64,000 bases of DNA. Source: DATKPE01 sp035524335. GTDB lineage: Bacteria; Bacteroidota; Ignavibacteria; UBA10030; SZUA-254. The stretch spans positions 1 to 64,000 of the forward strand of contig DATKPE010000041.1 of assembly GCA_035524335.1 (NCBI GenBank), written 5' to 3'. Under the pieces are notes generated by a model. It was not told the DNA's origin, did no database searches, and saw only the letters and a program-made list of their open reading frames with translations. Shown here in pieces: positions 22,695 through 30,937 of this stretch. Within the stretch, counting starts at the first letter, position 1. Each line of letters opens with the position of its first letter. The position numbers and the translations under genes are program-made.

Positions 22695-23491
22695 ATATCC
22701 TGAACGAGATCATCGGATCCAAAAGAACGGAAGTAGCGAAACGGAAACGCCTTCGTCCGGCGTCGACGTTCGGTGATTCTCCATGGTTCAGCCGGCGGTC
22801 TGCTTCACTGCATGACGCGCTGAACCGCCAGGGCCGGTTCCCGGTGATCGCGGAGGTCAAACGGGGTTCCCCGAGCGCCGGGCTATTCAGACCGGATGCC
22901 TCGGCCGCGCGGACTGCGGAGGGGTACGCCGCCGGGGGGGCGGCAGCGATCTCGGTTCTCACCGATGAGCGGTATTTTCACGGATCGCTCGGGGATCTGA
23001 CGGACGTCCGCGCCGCAGTCACCCTTCCGGTCCTCCGGAAGGATTTCATCATCGATCCGTATCAGATCGGCGAAGCAAAGGCGGCGGGCGCGGATGCCGT
23101 TCTGCTGATTGCGGATGCCGCGGGAGCGGTGCTTCTGAGGGAACTGCAGGCCGCCGCGGACGAAGCGGGGCTCGAGACGCTCGTCGAGTTGTATGAAAGC
23201 AAAGAAATTGATACTATTGAGACGAGCCGGATGAAGGTCATCGGCATCAACAACCGCGATTTAAGGTCATTTTCGGTGGATATCCGGCATTCCATTGAAC
23301 TCGCGGCACTTCTTCCGGACGGTGTCCTGATCGTCAGCGAAAGCGGCATCAGCACCGCTGACCATCTTCGGGAACTGCGTAAGCACGGAATCGATGCGGC
23401 GCTGATCGGCGAGCACTTTATGCGATCGGAGAATCCGGGGAAATCACTCGCCCGACTACTGAAGGATTATGAAACGCCGGGTGCGGGTTAA
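22691..23491 (+). CDS. trpC: Indole-3-glycerol phosphate synthase
   Basis: 266-residue TIM barrel closing the indole ring. Catalytic and phosphate-binding segments are visible: VIAEVKRGSPSAGLF (Glu and Lys), ISVLTDERYFHGS, LPVLRKDFIIDPYQI (Lys), VGINNRDL as VIGINNRDLRSF, and SESGIST near the end. It starts MNILNEIIGSKRTEVAKRK inside the trpD stop. The C-terminus overlaps the trpF start by 23 bases. It is a separate polypeptide and not a TrpC-F fusion. Confidence 0.96.
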   Translation: MNILNEIIGSKRTEVAKRKRLRPASTFGDSPWFSRRSASLHDALNRQGRFPVIAEVKRGSPSAGLFRPDASAARTAEGYAAGGAAAISVLTDERYFHGSLGDLTDVRAAVTLPVLRKDFIIDPYQIGEAKAAGADAVLLIADAAGAVLLRELQAAADEAGLETLVELYESKEIDTIETSRMKVIGINNRDLRSFSVDIRHSIELAALLPDGVLIVSESGISTADHLRELRKHGIDAALIGEHFMRSENPGKSLARLLKDYETPGAG

Positions 23492-24107
23492 AATCTGCGG
23501 CATCACGAACGGGCCGGATGCGGACGCCGCCGTCGGATTCGGCGCGGACGCCCTCGGATTCATATTTTACCCGGGAAGTCCCCGCTGTGTAACGGTCGGG
23601 AGTGCCCGGGAGATCATCGGATCGGTTCGGGCTCCGGTACTCCTGGTCGGGGTGTTCGTGAACCAGCCGCATGCATTCATCGCCGAAACGATGCGACAGT
23701 GCGGCCTGCACGCCATACAGCTGAGCGGGGATGAACTGCCCGAAGAGTGTCTCGGATTCGACCGGCCTGTGATCAAGGCCATCAGGCCGAGGAACACCGC
23801 GGAAGCAGAGGCCATTTCGCGGTATCGGATCAGCGCGGTTCTTGTGGATGGTTATCGGACCGGAGAGTACGGAGGAACCGGCGTGACGGCCGATCCGGCA
23901 TCAGCCAGAACCGCAGGCCGGCACTTTCCGCTGATTCTGTCGGGCGGACTCGGGCCCGCAAATGTGGCCGAAGCGGTCCGCTCCACGGAGCCGTTTGCTG
24001 TGGACGTCAACAGCGGCGTCGAGATGGAACCCGGAAAGAAGGATCATGGAAAACTTCAGGAGCTGTTTGCAGTTTTGAACACACAATCCGGAAACGGAAG
24101 GGTTTGA
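23469..24107 (+). CDS. trpF: Phosphoribosylanthranilate isomerase
   Basis: 212-residue TIM barrel, Amadori isomerase. It opens VRVKICGITNGPDADAAVGF with the catalytic Cys, continues GADALGFIFYPGSPRCVT, VGVFVNQP, HAIQLSGDE, then the catalytic Asp in AVLVDGYRTGEYGGTG and LILSGGLGPANVAEAV, and ends VDVNSGVEMEPGKKD. The start lies within trpC, so translation is coupled. Three bases separate its stop from the DAHP synthase. Confidence 0.95.
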   Translation: MKRRVRVKICGITNGPDADAAVGFGADALGFIFYPGSPRCVTVGSAREIIGSVRAPVLLVGVFVNQPHAFIAETMRQCGLHAIQLSGDELPEECLGFDRPVIKAIRPRNTAEAEAISRYRISAVLVDGYRTGEYGGTGVTADPASARTAGRHFPLILSGGLGPANVAEAVRSTEPFAVDVNSGVEMEPGKKDHGKLQELFAVLNTQSGNGRV

Positions 24108-24110
24108 CAT

Positions 24111-25151
24111 ATGCTCATCATCATGAAACTGGATGCACCCCGCGGGGATGTGGAACGGGTGAAGGAGAAAATCAGGACTCTCGGCTATCTGCCGCACGAG
24201 ATCCCGGGGGCCCAGCGGCTCGCGATCGGCGTAACCGGCAACAAGAGCAGACCGGATGCGGAGCAGTTTCTCAACCTGCCGAGCGTTCTCGAAGCGATTC
24301 CGATCACCAAGCCGTTCAAACTGGTCAGCCGGGATGTCAAACAGGAGAATACCGTGGTCAGAGTCGGCGAGGAGGCCGTCGGTTCCCGCGAGCTGACGCT
24401 CATCGCCGGGCCCTGTTCGGTCGAGAGCCGGGAGCAGATCATTGAGATCGCGTTTGCCCTGAAGGAAATGGGGATCCGGTTCCTGCGCGGCGGCGCCTAC
24501 AAACCCCGCACCTCGCCCTATTCGTTTCAGGGATACAAAACCGATGCGCTCCAGTATCTGAAGGATGCGCGGGATGCCACCGGACTGAAAATTGTCACCG
24601 AGGTCAAGGATACCGGAACGCTTCCGCTTGTCGCAGAGACCGCCGACATTCTGCAGGTGGGGGCGAGGAATATGCAGAATTATTCCCTCCTCGAGGCACT
24701 CGGCTCGATACGGAAACCGGTGCTTCTGAAGCGCGGTCTCTCGGCAACCATCGAGGAACTGCTGATGGCTGCCGAATACATCCTTCACGGAGGGAATTAT
24801 AACGTCATCCTCTGCGAAAGGGGGATCCGGACATTTGAGACCGCCACGCGAAATACGCTTGACCTCAATGCCATTCCCGTCATCAAGCGGCTCTCGCATC
24901 TTCCGGTCATCGTCGATCCGAGCCATGGAGTCGGGATCTGGGATGCCGTGAGTTCGATGTCACTGGCGGCTGTCGCCGCCGGAGCCGACGGGCTCATGGT
25001 GGAAGTCCACGAGGAACCCTCCCAGGCGCTCTCCGACGGATACCAGTCGCTCAAACCTGAGAAATTCAGGCTCCTGCTCGAAAAGCTCGTCAAGCTCGCT
25101 CCGATCGTCGATCGGGTCATCACCACATCCAGGATTGCGACCGAGGCGTGA
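24111..25151 (+). CDS. aroF: 3-deoxy-7-phosphoheptulonate (DAHP) synthase with N-terminal regulatory domain
   Basis: First enzyme of the shikimate pathway, joining PEP and erythrose-4-phosphate. 346 residues of the AroA-I-beta type. An N-terminal ferredoxin-like domain (about 1-70, MLIIMKLDAPRGDVERVKEK, LAIGVTGNK) usually senses aromatic amino acids. The catalytic barrel shows LIAGPCSVESREQIIE, RGGAYKPRTSPYSFQG, LQVGARNMQNYSLLEA, KPVLLKRGLSATIEE, CERGIRTFE and VIVDPSHGVGIWD. It sits between trpF and trpB, so supply of chorismate precursor is under the trp attenuator. Confidence 0.95.
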   Translation: MLIIMKLDAPRGDVERVKEKIRTLGYLPHEIPGAQRLAIGVTGNKSRPDAEQFLNLPSVLEAIPITKPFKLVSRDVKQENTVVRVGEEAVGSRELTLIAGPCSVESREQIIEIAFALKEMGIRFLRGGAYKPRTSPYSFQGYKTDALQYLKDARDATGLKIVTEVKDTGTLPLVAETADILQVGARNMQNYSLLEALGSIRKPVLLKRGLSATIEELLMAAEYILHGGNYNVILCERGIRTFETATRNTLDLNAIPVIKRLSHLPVIVDPSHGVGIWDAVSSMSLAAVAAGADGLMVEVHEEPSQALSDGYQSLKPEKFRLLLEKLVKLAPIVDRVITTSRIATEA

Positions 25152-25152
25152 G

Positions 25153-26364
25153 ATGACGCGATCTTCGGGCGAAAACGGGGCTCAGCCGGGCCACTTCGCT
25201 GAGTTCGGGGGACGGTTCGTTCCGGAAACTCTGATGTATGCCCTGACGCAACTTGAAGAAGCCTACCAAAACATCAAAGATTCCAGCGAGTTCCGGAATT
25301 CATACCATGCGCTTCTTAAGGATTATGTCGGCAGGCCAACCCCCCTCTATCACGCCGGGCGTCTCACGGAACGGTACGGACGGGGAAAAATTTATCTGAA
25401 ACGGGAAGATCTCTGCCATACGGGGGCGCACAAGATCAACAACACCGTCGGTCAGATTCTCCTCGCATCGCATCTGCAGAAGAAGAGAGTCATCGCCGAA
25501 ACCGGCGCAGGCCAGCACGGGGTGGCCACGGCAACCGTTGCGGCGCTCTTCGGCATGGCCTGCACAGTCTATATGGGAACGGAAGACATGGCCCGGCAGG
25601 AGATCAACGTCACCAGGATGTCCCTCCTTGGAGCGGAAGTACGGCCGGTGGCCTCGGGATCCCGGACCCTGAAGGATGCCACAAATGAGGCGCTCCGCGA
25701 CTGGGTGACCAATGTCCGCGACACCTACTATGTTATCGGATCGGTCGTCGGACCGCACCCGTATCCGACCATCGTCCGGGATTTTCAGTCGGTCATCGGG
25801 CGGGAGACGAGGCGCCAGATGCTCGAAGCGGAAGGACGGTTGCCGACGCACCTCGTTGCGTGCGTCGGAGGCGGGAGTAATGCGATCGGGCTGTTCCATG
25901 AATTTCTGGAAGACCGGAGTATCGCGAAAATCGGAGTCGAAGCCGCGGGCGAGGGGATCCGGAGCGGCCGGCACGCCGCCACACTCACCGCCGGAAGGCC
26001 GGGAATTCTTCACGGGTGTTACAGTTACCTTCTGCAGGATCCGGACGGACAGGTGCTCCCTGCCCATTCCATCTCGGCGGGCCTCGATTATCCGGGCGTC
26101 GGTCCGGAGCACAGTTACCTGAAGGACACCGGGGCTGTTTCATACGTTTCCGTGACCGACACGGCCGCGCTCTCTGCGGTCACCGCACTCCTGAGGTCCG
26201 AGGGCATTCTCCCCGCGCTTGAGTCGGCCCACGCCATCGCCTATCTCGATACGCTGATGCCGTCGACCCGCCCCGGAGATCTCGTCGTTGTCAATCTCTC
26301 CGGACGGGGAGAAAAGGATCTGCCCGCCATCACGCGCGCGGCACGGGAAGGATCCGTTTCCTGA
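25153..26364 (+). CDS. trpB: Tryptophan synthase beta chain
   Basis: PLP enzyme joining indole and serine; 403 residues. FAEFGGRFVPETLMYALTQL at the start, the PLP lysine in REDLCHTGAHKINNTVGQIL, AETGAGQHGVATATVAALFG, the phosphate-binding CVGGGSNAIGLFHEF and SAGLDYPGVGPEHSYLKD are all canonical for TrpB1. The ATG at 25153 directly follows the aroF stop. It is followed by trpA one base after the stop, allowing alpha2beta2 assembly in step. Confidence 0.96.
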   Translation: MTRSSGENGAQPGHFAEFGGRFVPETLMYALTQLEEAYQNIKDSSEFRNSYHALLKDYVGRPTPLYHAGRLTERYGRGKIYLKREDLCHTGAHKINNTVGQILLASHLQKKRVIAETGAGQHGVATATVAALFGMACTVYMGTEDMARQEINVTRMSLLGAEVRPVASGSRTLKDATNEALRDWVTNVRDTYYVIGSVVGPHPYPTIVRDFQSVIGRETRRQMLEAEGRLPTHLVACVGGGSNAIGLFHEFLEDRSIAKIGVEAAGEGIRSGRHAATLTAGRPGILHGCYSYLLQDPDGQVLPAHSISAGLDYPGVGPEHSYLKDTGAVSYVSVTDTAALSAVTALLRSEGILPALESAHAIAYLDTLMPSTRPGDLVVVNLSGRGEKDLPAITRAAREGSVS

Positions 26365-26365
26365 G

Positions 26366-27172
26366 ATGCAGAACCGGATCGACGCCACATTCGCCCGTCG
26401 GAGGTCGGAAGGCGGGAAAACGCTCGCGGTGTTCCTGACCGCCGGATTCCCCTCCCCCGGCCTTTCGGGACCCCTCCTCGAGGCAATCGCGGCGGGCGGC
26501 GCCGACATTCTGGAGATCGGCATTCCCTTCTCCGATCCGATCGCCGACGGACCGACCATCCAGGAAAGTTCCGAAATCTCCCTGCGCCAGGGAACGACCC
26601 TGGAAAAGATATTCACGCTCGCAGAAGACTTCCGCAGTCATTCAGAGATTCCGCTCGTCCTGATGGGATATGCGAATCCCATTTATTCCTACGGATGCGA
26701 CCGGTTCCTGCTCCGTTGCGTCGAGACAGGCTGTGACGGAATCATCATCCCCGACCTGACGCTGGAGGAAGGGAAATCCTTCCGCGACCGGTCCGCCGAC
26801 GCAGGCATTGCTTCCATTCTCCTCACCTCTCCGACAACGCCGGCATCCCGATGCCGTCAGATCGATGAAGCAAGCAGGGGGTTTCTCTACTGTGTCTCGG
26901 TCACGGGAGTCACCGGCGGCGGCAAAAACCTTCCGCAGGACATTCTCGGGTACATCTCGGGGGTGAAATCACTCATCCGGCGCAACCCTCTCATGGTCGG
27001 TTTCGGCATCGCTTCGCCTGATGATGCGCGCCTCATCTCCGGGGTCAGCGACGGCGTCATCATCGGAAGTTCCCTCATCCGCACGATCAGGGATCACAGC
27101 GGACCAGAATTGATGCCGGCGGTCTCCGGATTCATCAGAAGTATGCGGGATGCGATCGATCGGACCTCATGA
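26366..27172 (+). CDS. trpA: Tryptophan synthase alpha chain
   Basis: 268-residue TIM barrel cleaving indole-3-glycerol phosphate. It has the catalytic Glu in ILEIGIPFSDPIADGPTIQE and Asp in IIIPDLTLEEG, with LVLMGYANPIYSYG, FLYCVSVTGVTGGG and GFGIASPDDAR typical of the family. The start ATG at 26366 follows the trpB stop by one base; the frame continues upstream inside trpB. The stop overlaps aroB by ATGA. Confidence 0.95.
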   Translation: MQNRIDATFARRRSEGGKTLAVFLTAGFPSPGLSGPLLEAIAAGGADILEIGIPFSDPIADGPTIQESSEISLRQGTTLEKIFTLAEDFRSHSEIPLVLMGYANPIYSYGCDRFLLRCVETGCDGIIIPDLTLEEGKSFRDRSADAGIASILLTSPTTPASRCRQIDEASRGFLYCVSVTGVTGGGKNLPQDILGYISGVKSLIRRNPLMVGFGIASPDDARLISGVSDGVIIGSSLIRTIRDHSGPELMPAVSGFIRSMRDAIDRTS

Positions 27173-28254
27173 CGAGCCAGTTGACCATACGAACCTCCGA
27201 ATCCCCGGACCGAAGTTACCCGATCCGCTTCCACAGCACATTCCGGTCCGCCGCCGCCGATCTTCTGAAAGCGACCCGCGGTCGCCCTCTTTTCATCATC
27301 ACCGACCGGAACGTCCATTCGGTCTATCGGAATGAAATCCGGAACCGGATCCTCAGCGAACGGCCGGGATCGGGCATCTTCGTCGTTCCCGCCGGCGAGA
27401 AAACGAAAACACGGCGGTGGAAGGAGCGGATCGAAGACTGGCTCCTCGCTCAACGCGCGGGACGCGATGCGGTCGTTGTGGCATTCGGCGGAGGGATGGT
27501 GGGCGATCTTGCGGGATTCACCGCCGCGACGCTCAACCGGGGAGTATCGTTCATTCAATTTCCGACCTCCCTCCTTGCGCAGGTCGACAGCAGTGTCGGC
27601 GCCAAAGTTGCGGTCGACCATCCGCTGGGGAAAAATCTGATCGGCCTGTTTTCCCGGCCCGCGGCGGTCTACATCGCAATCCCCCTGCTCTCGACGCTCC
27701 CCGAACCGGAATACCTGAACGGCCTCGCCGAGGTGATCAAGTATGGAGCGATCCTGGATCGCTCTCTCTTCCGGCTCCTTGAGAAATCGAGCGGGCCTCT
27801 CCTCCGGAGGAACCGGGACCTGCTGGCAACCGTCGTCCGGCGCTGCTGCACGCTGAAGAAGACCGTCGTGGAAGCCGACGAAAGGGAACATGATTTCCGG
27901 CGGATCCTTAATTTCGGGCATACGATCGGCCACGCGGTCGAACTCCTCTCGGACTACTCCCTGCGCCATGGCGAGGCGGTAGCAATCGGCATGGCGGCCG
28001 AGGCGCGGATGTCGGTCCGCCTGGGCCTTCTCTCCCCCGGCGACGAGGAACGTCTTGTGACGCTCATAATGAAATACGGGCTCCCGGTATCGCTTCCCAG
28101 CCGGATGCACCCGCACCGGATCATCACAGCTACACTCAGAGACAAGAAATCCGCTGGGGAAAAAATCGCCTACACGCTTCTCCGCGCGATCGGAGAAGGC
28201 AGAACCGGCCATCTCATCGGTCCCGGCGAAGCAGAGCGGCTGATCAGTCCATGA
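27169..28254 (+). CDS. aroB: 3-dehydroquinate synthase
   Basis: Second shikimate-pathway enzyme, NAD- and metal-dependent; 361 residues. N-terminal Rossmann part with VVPAGEKTKT, the glycine motif AVVVAFGGGMVGDLAGFTAA, FIQFPTSLLAQVDSSVGAKV, and metal ligands in LAEVIKYGAI (Glu), LNFGHTIGHAVE (His) and SLRHGEAVAIGM (His). It starts inside the trpA stop and ends inside the aroDE start, with no gap between the trp and aro halves of the operon. Confidence 0.95.
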   Translation: MTSQLTIRTSESPDRSYPIRFHSTFRSAAADLLKATRGRPLFIITDRNVHSVYRNEIRNRILSERPGSGIFVVPAGEKTKTRRWKERIEDWLLAQRAGRDAVVVAFGGGMVGDLAGFTAATLNRGVSFIQFPTSLLAQVDSSVGAKVAVDHPLGKNLIGLFSRPAAVYIAIPLLSTLPEPEYLNGLAEVIKYGAILDRSLFRLLEKSSGPLLRRNRDLLATVVRRCCTLKKTVVEADEREHDFRRILNFGHTIGHAVELLSDYSLRHGEAVAIGMAAEARMSVRLGLLSPGDEERLVTLIMKYGLPVSLPSRMHPHRIITATLRDKKSAGEKIAYTLLRAIGEGRTGHLIGPGEAERLISP

Positions 28255-29663
28255 ACATCTGCCCTTCCATCTCAGCCCACTCCACAGCGGCACTCCGCCG
28301 CCTCCTTTCCGGCCATTCCGGCCGGGGCATTGCCGAACTGCGGATCGATGGCATGGCGTATCCCCGGTTCGACCGTCTCCTGGAAAAGCCCAGGCCGCGG
28401 GTGATTGTGACCAACAGGAGGAGATCGGAGGGGGGAAAGTTCGACGGATCGTTCCGGACACAGTGTGAAATACTGAAAGCCGCACTCGACGCCGGGGCGG
28501 AATATGCCGATATCGAATTCAGCTGGGGGAAACAGGCGCTGACCGGATTTCTGAATGCGGTTCCCCGCACGAGGGTCGTCCTTTCATCGCATAATTTCCG
28601 GTCGACTCCCTCGTCTCTCATTCCTCTCTACCGGAATATGCGCGCCCTCCGTCCCGGCATCATCAAAATAGCAGTCATGGCGGATGAACCGGCATCCAAC
28701 GGACCGATCTTCGATGTTCTGCGCCTTGCGCGGCGCGATCGTCAGCCGATGATCGCGCTCGCCATGGGGGAATACGGCACGCCCAGCCGGATCCTCGCGG
28801 GAATATTCGGCGGCTGGCTCAGTTACAGCACACCCGCGGGGGCGTATGCGACGGCCGCAGGCCAGGTCGACCACGAATCGATGATCCGGCTGTACCGGGC
28901 AGGCCGGATTGACCGGCAGACGCGCATCTTCGGTCTCGCCGGGTATCCGGTGTCGCACAGCCGGGGGATTTATTTCCATAATCGCGTCTTCCAACGCCGG
29001 CACCTGAATGCCGTCTACATCAATTTTCCGGCATCCGAGCCGGATTCGTTCCTGCGCGTCTTCGGACCGCTCATCACGGGAGCCAGCGTAACGATGCCGC
29101 TGAAGGAATCGGTTCTGCCCCTGCTGGGGATCGTCTCGGACGACGCGCGGGAGGTGTCTGCAGTGAACACGATTCTCCGCCGCGCCGGGCGGCTGCTCGG
29201 TGAGAACACCGACCTTCCGGCATTAACTTCCCTCCTCGGGCGCGGCGGCCGCGGCGGGAAGAGCATGATCGTTGCCGGCACCGGGGCGATGGCGCGGACG
29301 GCCGTGACGGCGGGACTGCGGAACGGATTCTCCGTGGCTGTCACCGGCCGGAACGAACTGAGGGGAAAAAATATCTCGAAACGGTATGGTGTACCGTTCA
29401 TACCGTTCCGGTACCGGACACGGCGGGAATATGATGTGATTGTCAACGCCACACCGGTCGGGATGGAGGGCGTAACGGAGAGACGGCTTTTCCCGCCCGG
29501 GTATTTCGCGGAGGGGATGCTCGTCGTCGATGCGGTCTACAAAAAAGGGACGACCCGGCTGATCGCGGAAGCCGCTCTGGCCGGAGCCGGAACGATCGAC
29601 GGCAACCGTATTTTCGAGGCCCAGGCAAAGCTCCAGTCGAACATGTTCGTGGAAGCGATATGA
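28251..29663 (+). CDS. aroDE: Bifunctional 3-dehydroquinate dehydratase (type I) / shikimate dehydrogenase
   Basis: 470-residue fusion catalysing pathway steps 3 and 4, the arrangement known from plants, Chlamydiae and some bacteria. Residues 1 to about 220 are a type I dehydratase barrel with catalytic His114 (SSHNF) and the Schiff-base Lys139 (GIIKIAVMA). From about 226 comes a shikimate dehydrogenase: GYPVSHSRGIYFHN substrate loop, Lys285 in VTMPLKES, Asp321 in GENTDLPAL, the nucleotide loop VAGTGAMARTAV and NATPVGM. Both active sites look complete. Overlaps by ATGA join it to aroB and aroA. Confidence 0.94.
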   Translation: MNICPSISAHSTAALRRLLSGHSGRGIAELRIDGMAYPRFDRLLEKPRPRVIVTNRRRSEGGKFDGSFRTQCEILKAALDAGAEYADIEFSWGKQALTGFLNAVPRTRVVLSSHNFRSTPSSLIPLYRNMRALRPGIIKIAVMADEPASNGPIFDVLRLARRDRQPMIALAMGEYGTPSRILAGIFGGWLSYSTPAGAYATAAGQVDHESMIRLYRAGRIDRQTRIFGLAGYPVSHSRGIYFHNRVFQRRHLNAVYINFPASEPDSFLRVFGPLITGASVTMPLKESVLPLLGIVSDDAREVSAVNTILRRAGRLLGENTDLPALTSLLGRGGRGGKSMIVAGTGAMARTAVTAGLRNGFSVAVTGRNELRGKNISKRYGVPFIPFRYRTRREYDVIVNATPVGMEGVTERRLFPPGYFAEGMLVVDAVYKKGTTRLIAEAALAGAGTIDGNRIFEAQAKLQSNMFVEAI

Positions 29664-30937
29664 CGGACACGAGAGGGGCACGGGAGATACGCCCCGGCAT
29701 GGCCGGACGGCTGAACATTGCACTCCCCTCCTCCAAAAGTTACACGAACCGGGCGCTCATCGCCGCCGGCCTTGCGCACGGCAGAAGTTTCATCGGGCAT
29801 CCCTCGGACAGCGACGATTCGGGAGTGCTCATCGGGGCCTTGCGGCAGTTCGGGATTCCGATCGACAAGGAAGGGGCCGGGCTTTCCGTCACCGGGAGCG
29901 GCGGCACATTCCGGGCGCCCGCCGGGATCATCAACGTCGGAAACGCCGGCACGGCGATGAGGTTTCTCGCCAGCTTCGCCGCGCTTGCGTCCGGAACGAC
30001 GATCCTGGACGGGGATGCACAGATGAAGCGACGGCCGATGGGAATGCTGGTCGATTCGCTCCGGCAGGCGGGCGCGGAAGCTGTTCTCATGTCCGACACC
30101 CTCCCTCTCCGGATCGACGGCCCGTCGTTCCGGGGCGGTACGATACGTGTCGAAGCCGGCATCAGCAGTCAGTTTCTCTCCTCGCTCCTTCTTGTCTCCC
30201 CGTGCGCACAGGAACCGGTGGAGCTGGTCCTCGAGGGCGGGCTCAGTTCGCGTCCGTACATCGACATGACGCTTCACGTGATGCGGACCTTCGGGGTTGC
30301 GGTCGATTGTGCCGCCGATGGCAGATTCCTGATCCCCGCAGGTCAGAGATACCGGGGAACCCGGTTCACGGTAGAAGCGGATGCCTCCTCGGCCTCTTAT
30401 TTTTTCACCGCCGCAGCGATCACCGGCGGAACGGTCACCATCGAACAGCTCTCTCCGGAATCCCGGCAGGGAGATATCGGCCTGGCGGGACTGCTGGAAA
30501 GAATGGGGTGCAGGGTCGGAAGGAGCGGCAACGGCATCACGCTGACAGGCGGAACGCTCCGGGGCATCACTGCAGACATGAATGCCATGCCGGACGCCGT
30601 TCCGGCGCTGGCTGTTGCGGCAGCATTTGCGCACGGTCCGACGCGTCTGACCAACATCGCGCACCTCCGGTACAAGGAGTCGGACCGGATCGAGACCATT
30701 GCCCGGGAGCTCCGGCGGATGGGCGGCTGTGTGACCACATTGGGAGATGCGATCGGGATCGAACCGGCGCCTCTGCACGGCGCGGAGATCGAAACCCACC
30801 ATGATCACCGCATCGCAATGAGCTTCGCGGTGGCTGGGCTCAGGGTTCCCGGCGTCAGGATTCTGGATCCCGGGTGTGTGGCAAAATCATTTCCCCGCTT
30901 CTGGGACGAGTTCAGCAAACTGGAAACGAAAGGATGA
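29660..30937 (+). CDS. aroA: 3-phosphoshikimate 1-carboxyvinyltransferase (EPSP synthase)
   Basis: 425 residues, two inside-out alpha/beta domains. It has the phosphate/shikimate-binding LPSSKSYTNRAL, the PEP loop VGNAGTAMRFL, DGDAQMKRRPMGMLVDSL, GGLSSRPYIDMTL, EADASSASYFFTAAAI, the LRYKESDRI loop and HHDHRIAMSFAVAGL. The glycine of GNAGTAMR is present as in glyphosate-sensitive type enzymes; sensitivity itself cannot be told. No shikimate kinase gene lies between aroDE and aroA, so the substrate must come from a kinase encoded elsewhere. Confidence 0.95.
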   Translation: MTDTRGAREIRPGMAGRLNIALPSSKSYTNRALIAAGLAHGRSFIGHPSDSDDSGVLIGALRQFGIPIDKEGAGLSVTGSGGTFRAPAGIINVGNAGTAMRFLASFAALASGTTILDGDAQMKRRPMGMLVDSLRQAGAEAVLMSDTLPLRIDGPSFRGGTIRVEAGISSQFLSSLLLVSPCAQEPVELVLEGGLSSRPYIDMTLHVMRTFGVAVDCAADGRFLIPAGQRYRGTRFTVEADASSASYFFTAAAITGGTVTIEQLSPESRQGDIGLAGLLERMGCRVGRSGNGITLTGGTLRGITADMNAMPDAVPALAVAAAFAHGPTRLTNIAHLRYKESDRIETIARELRRMGGCVTTLGDAIGIEPAPLHGAEIETHHDHRIAMSFAVAGLRVPGVRILDPGCVAKSFPRFWDEFSKLETKG

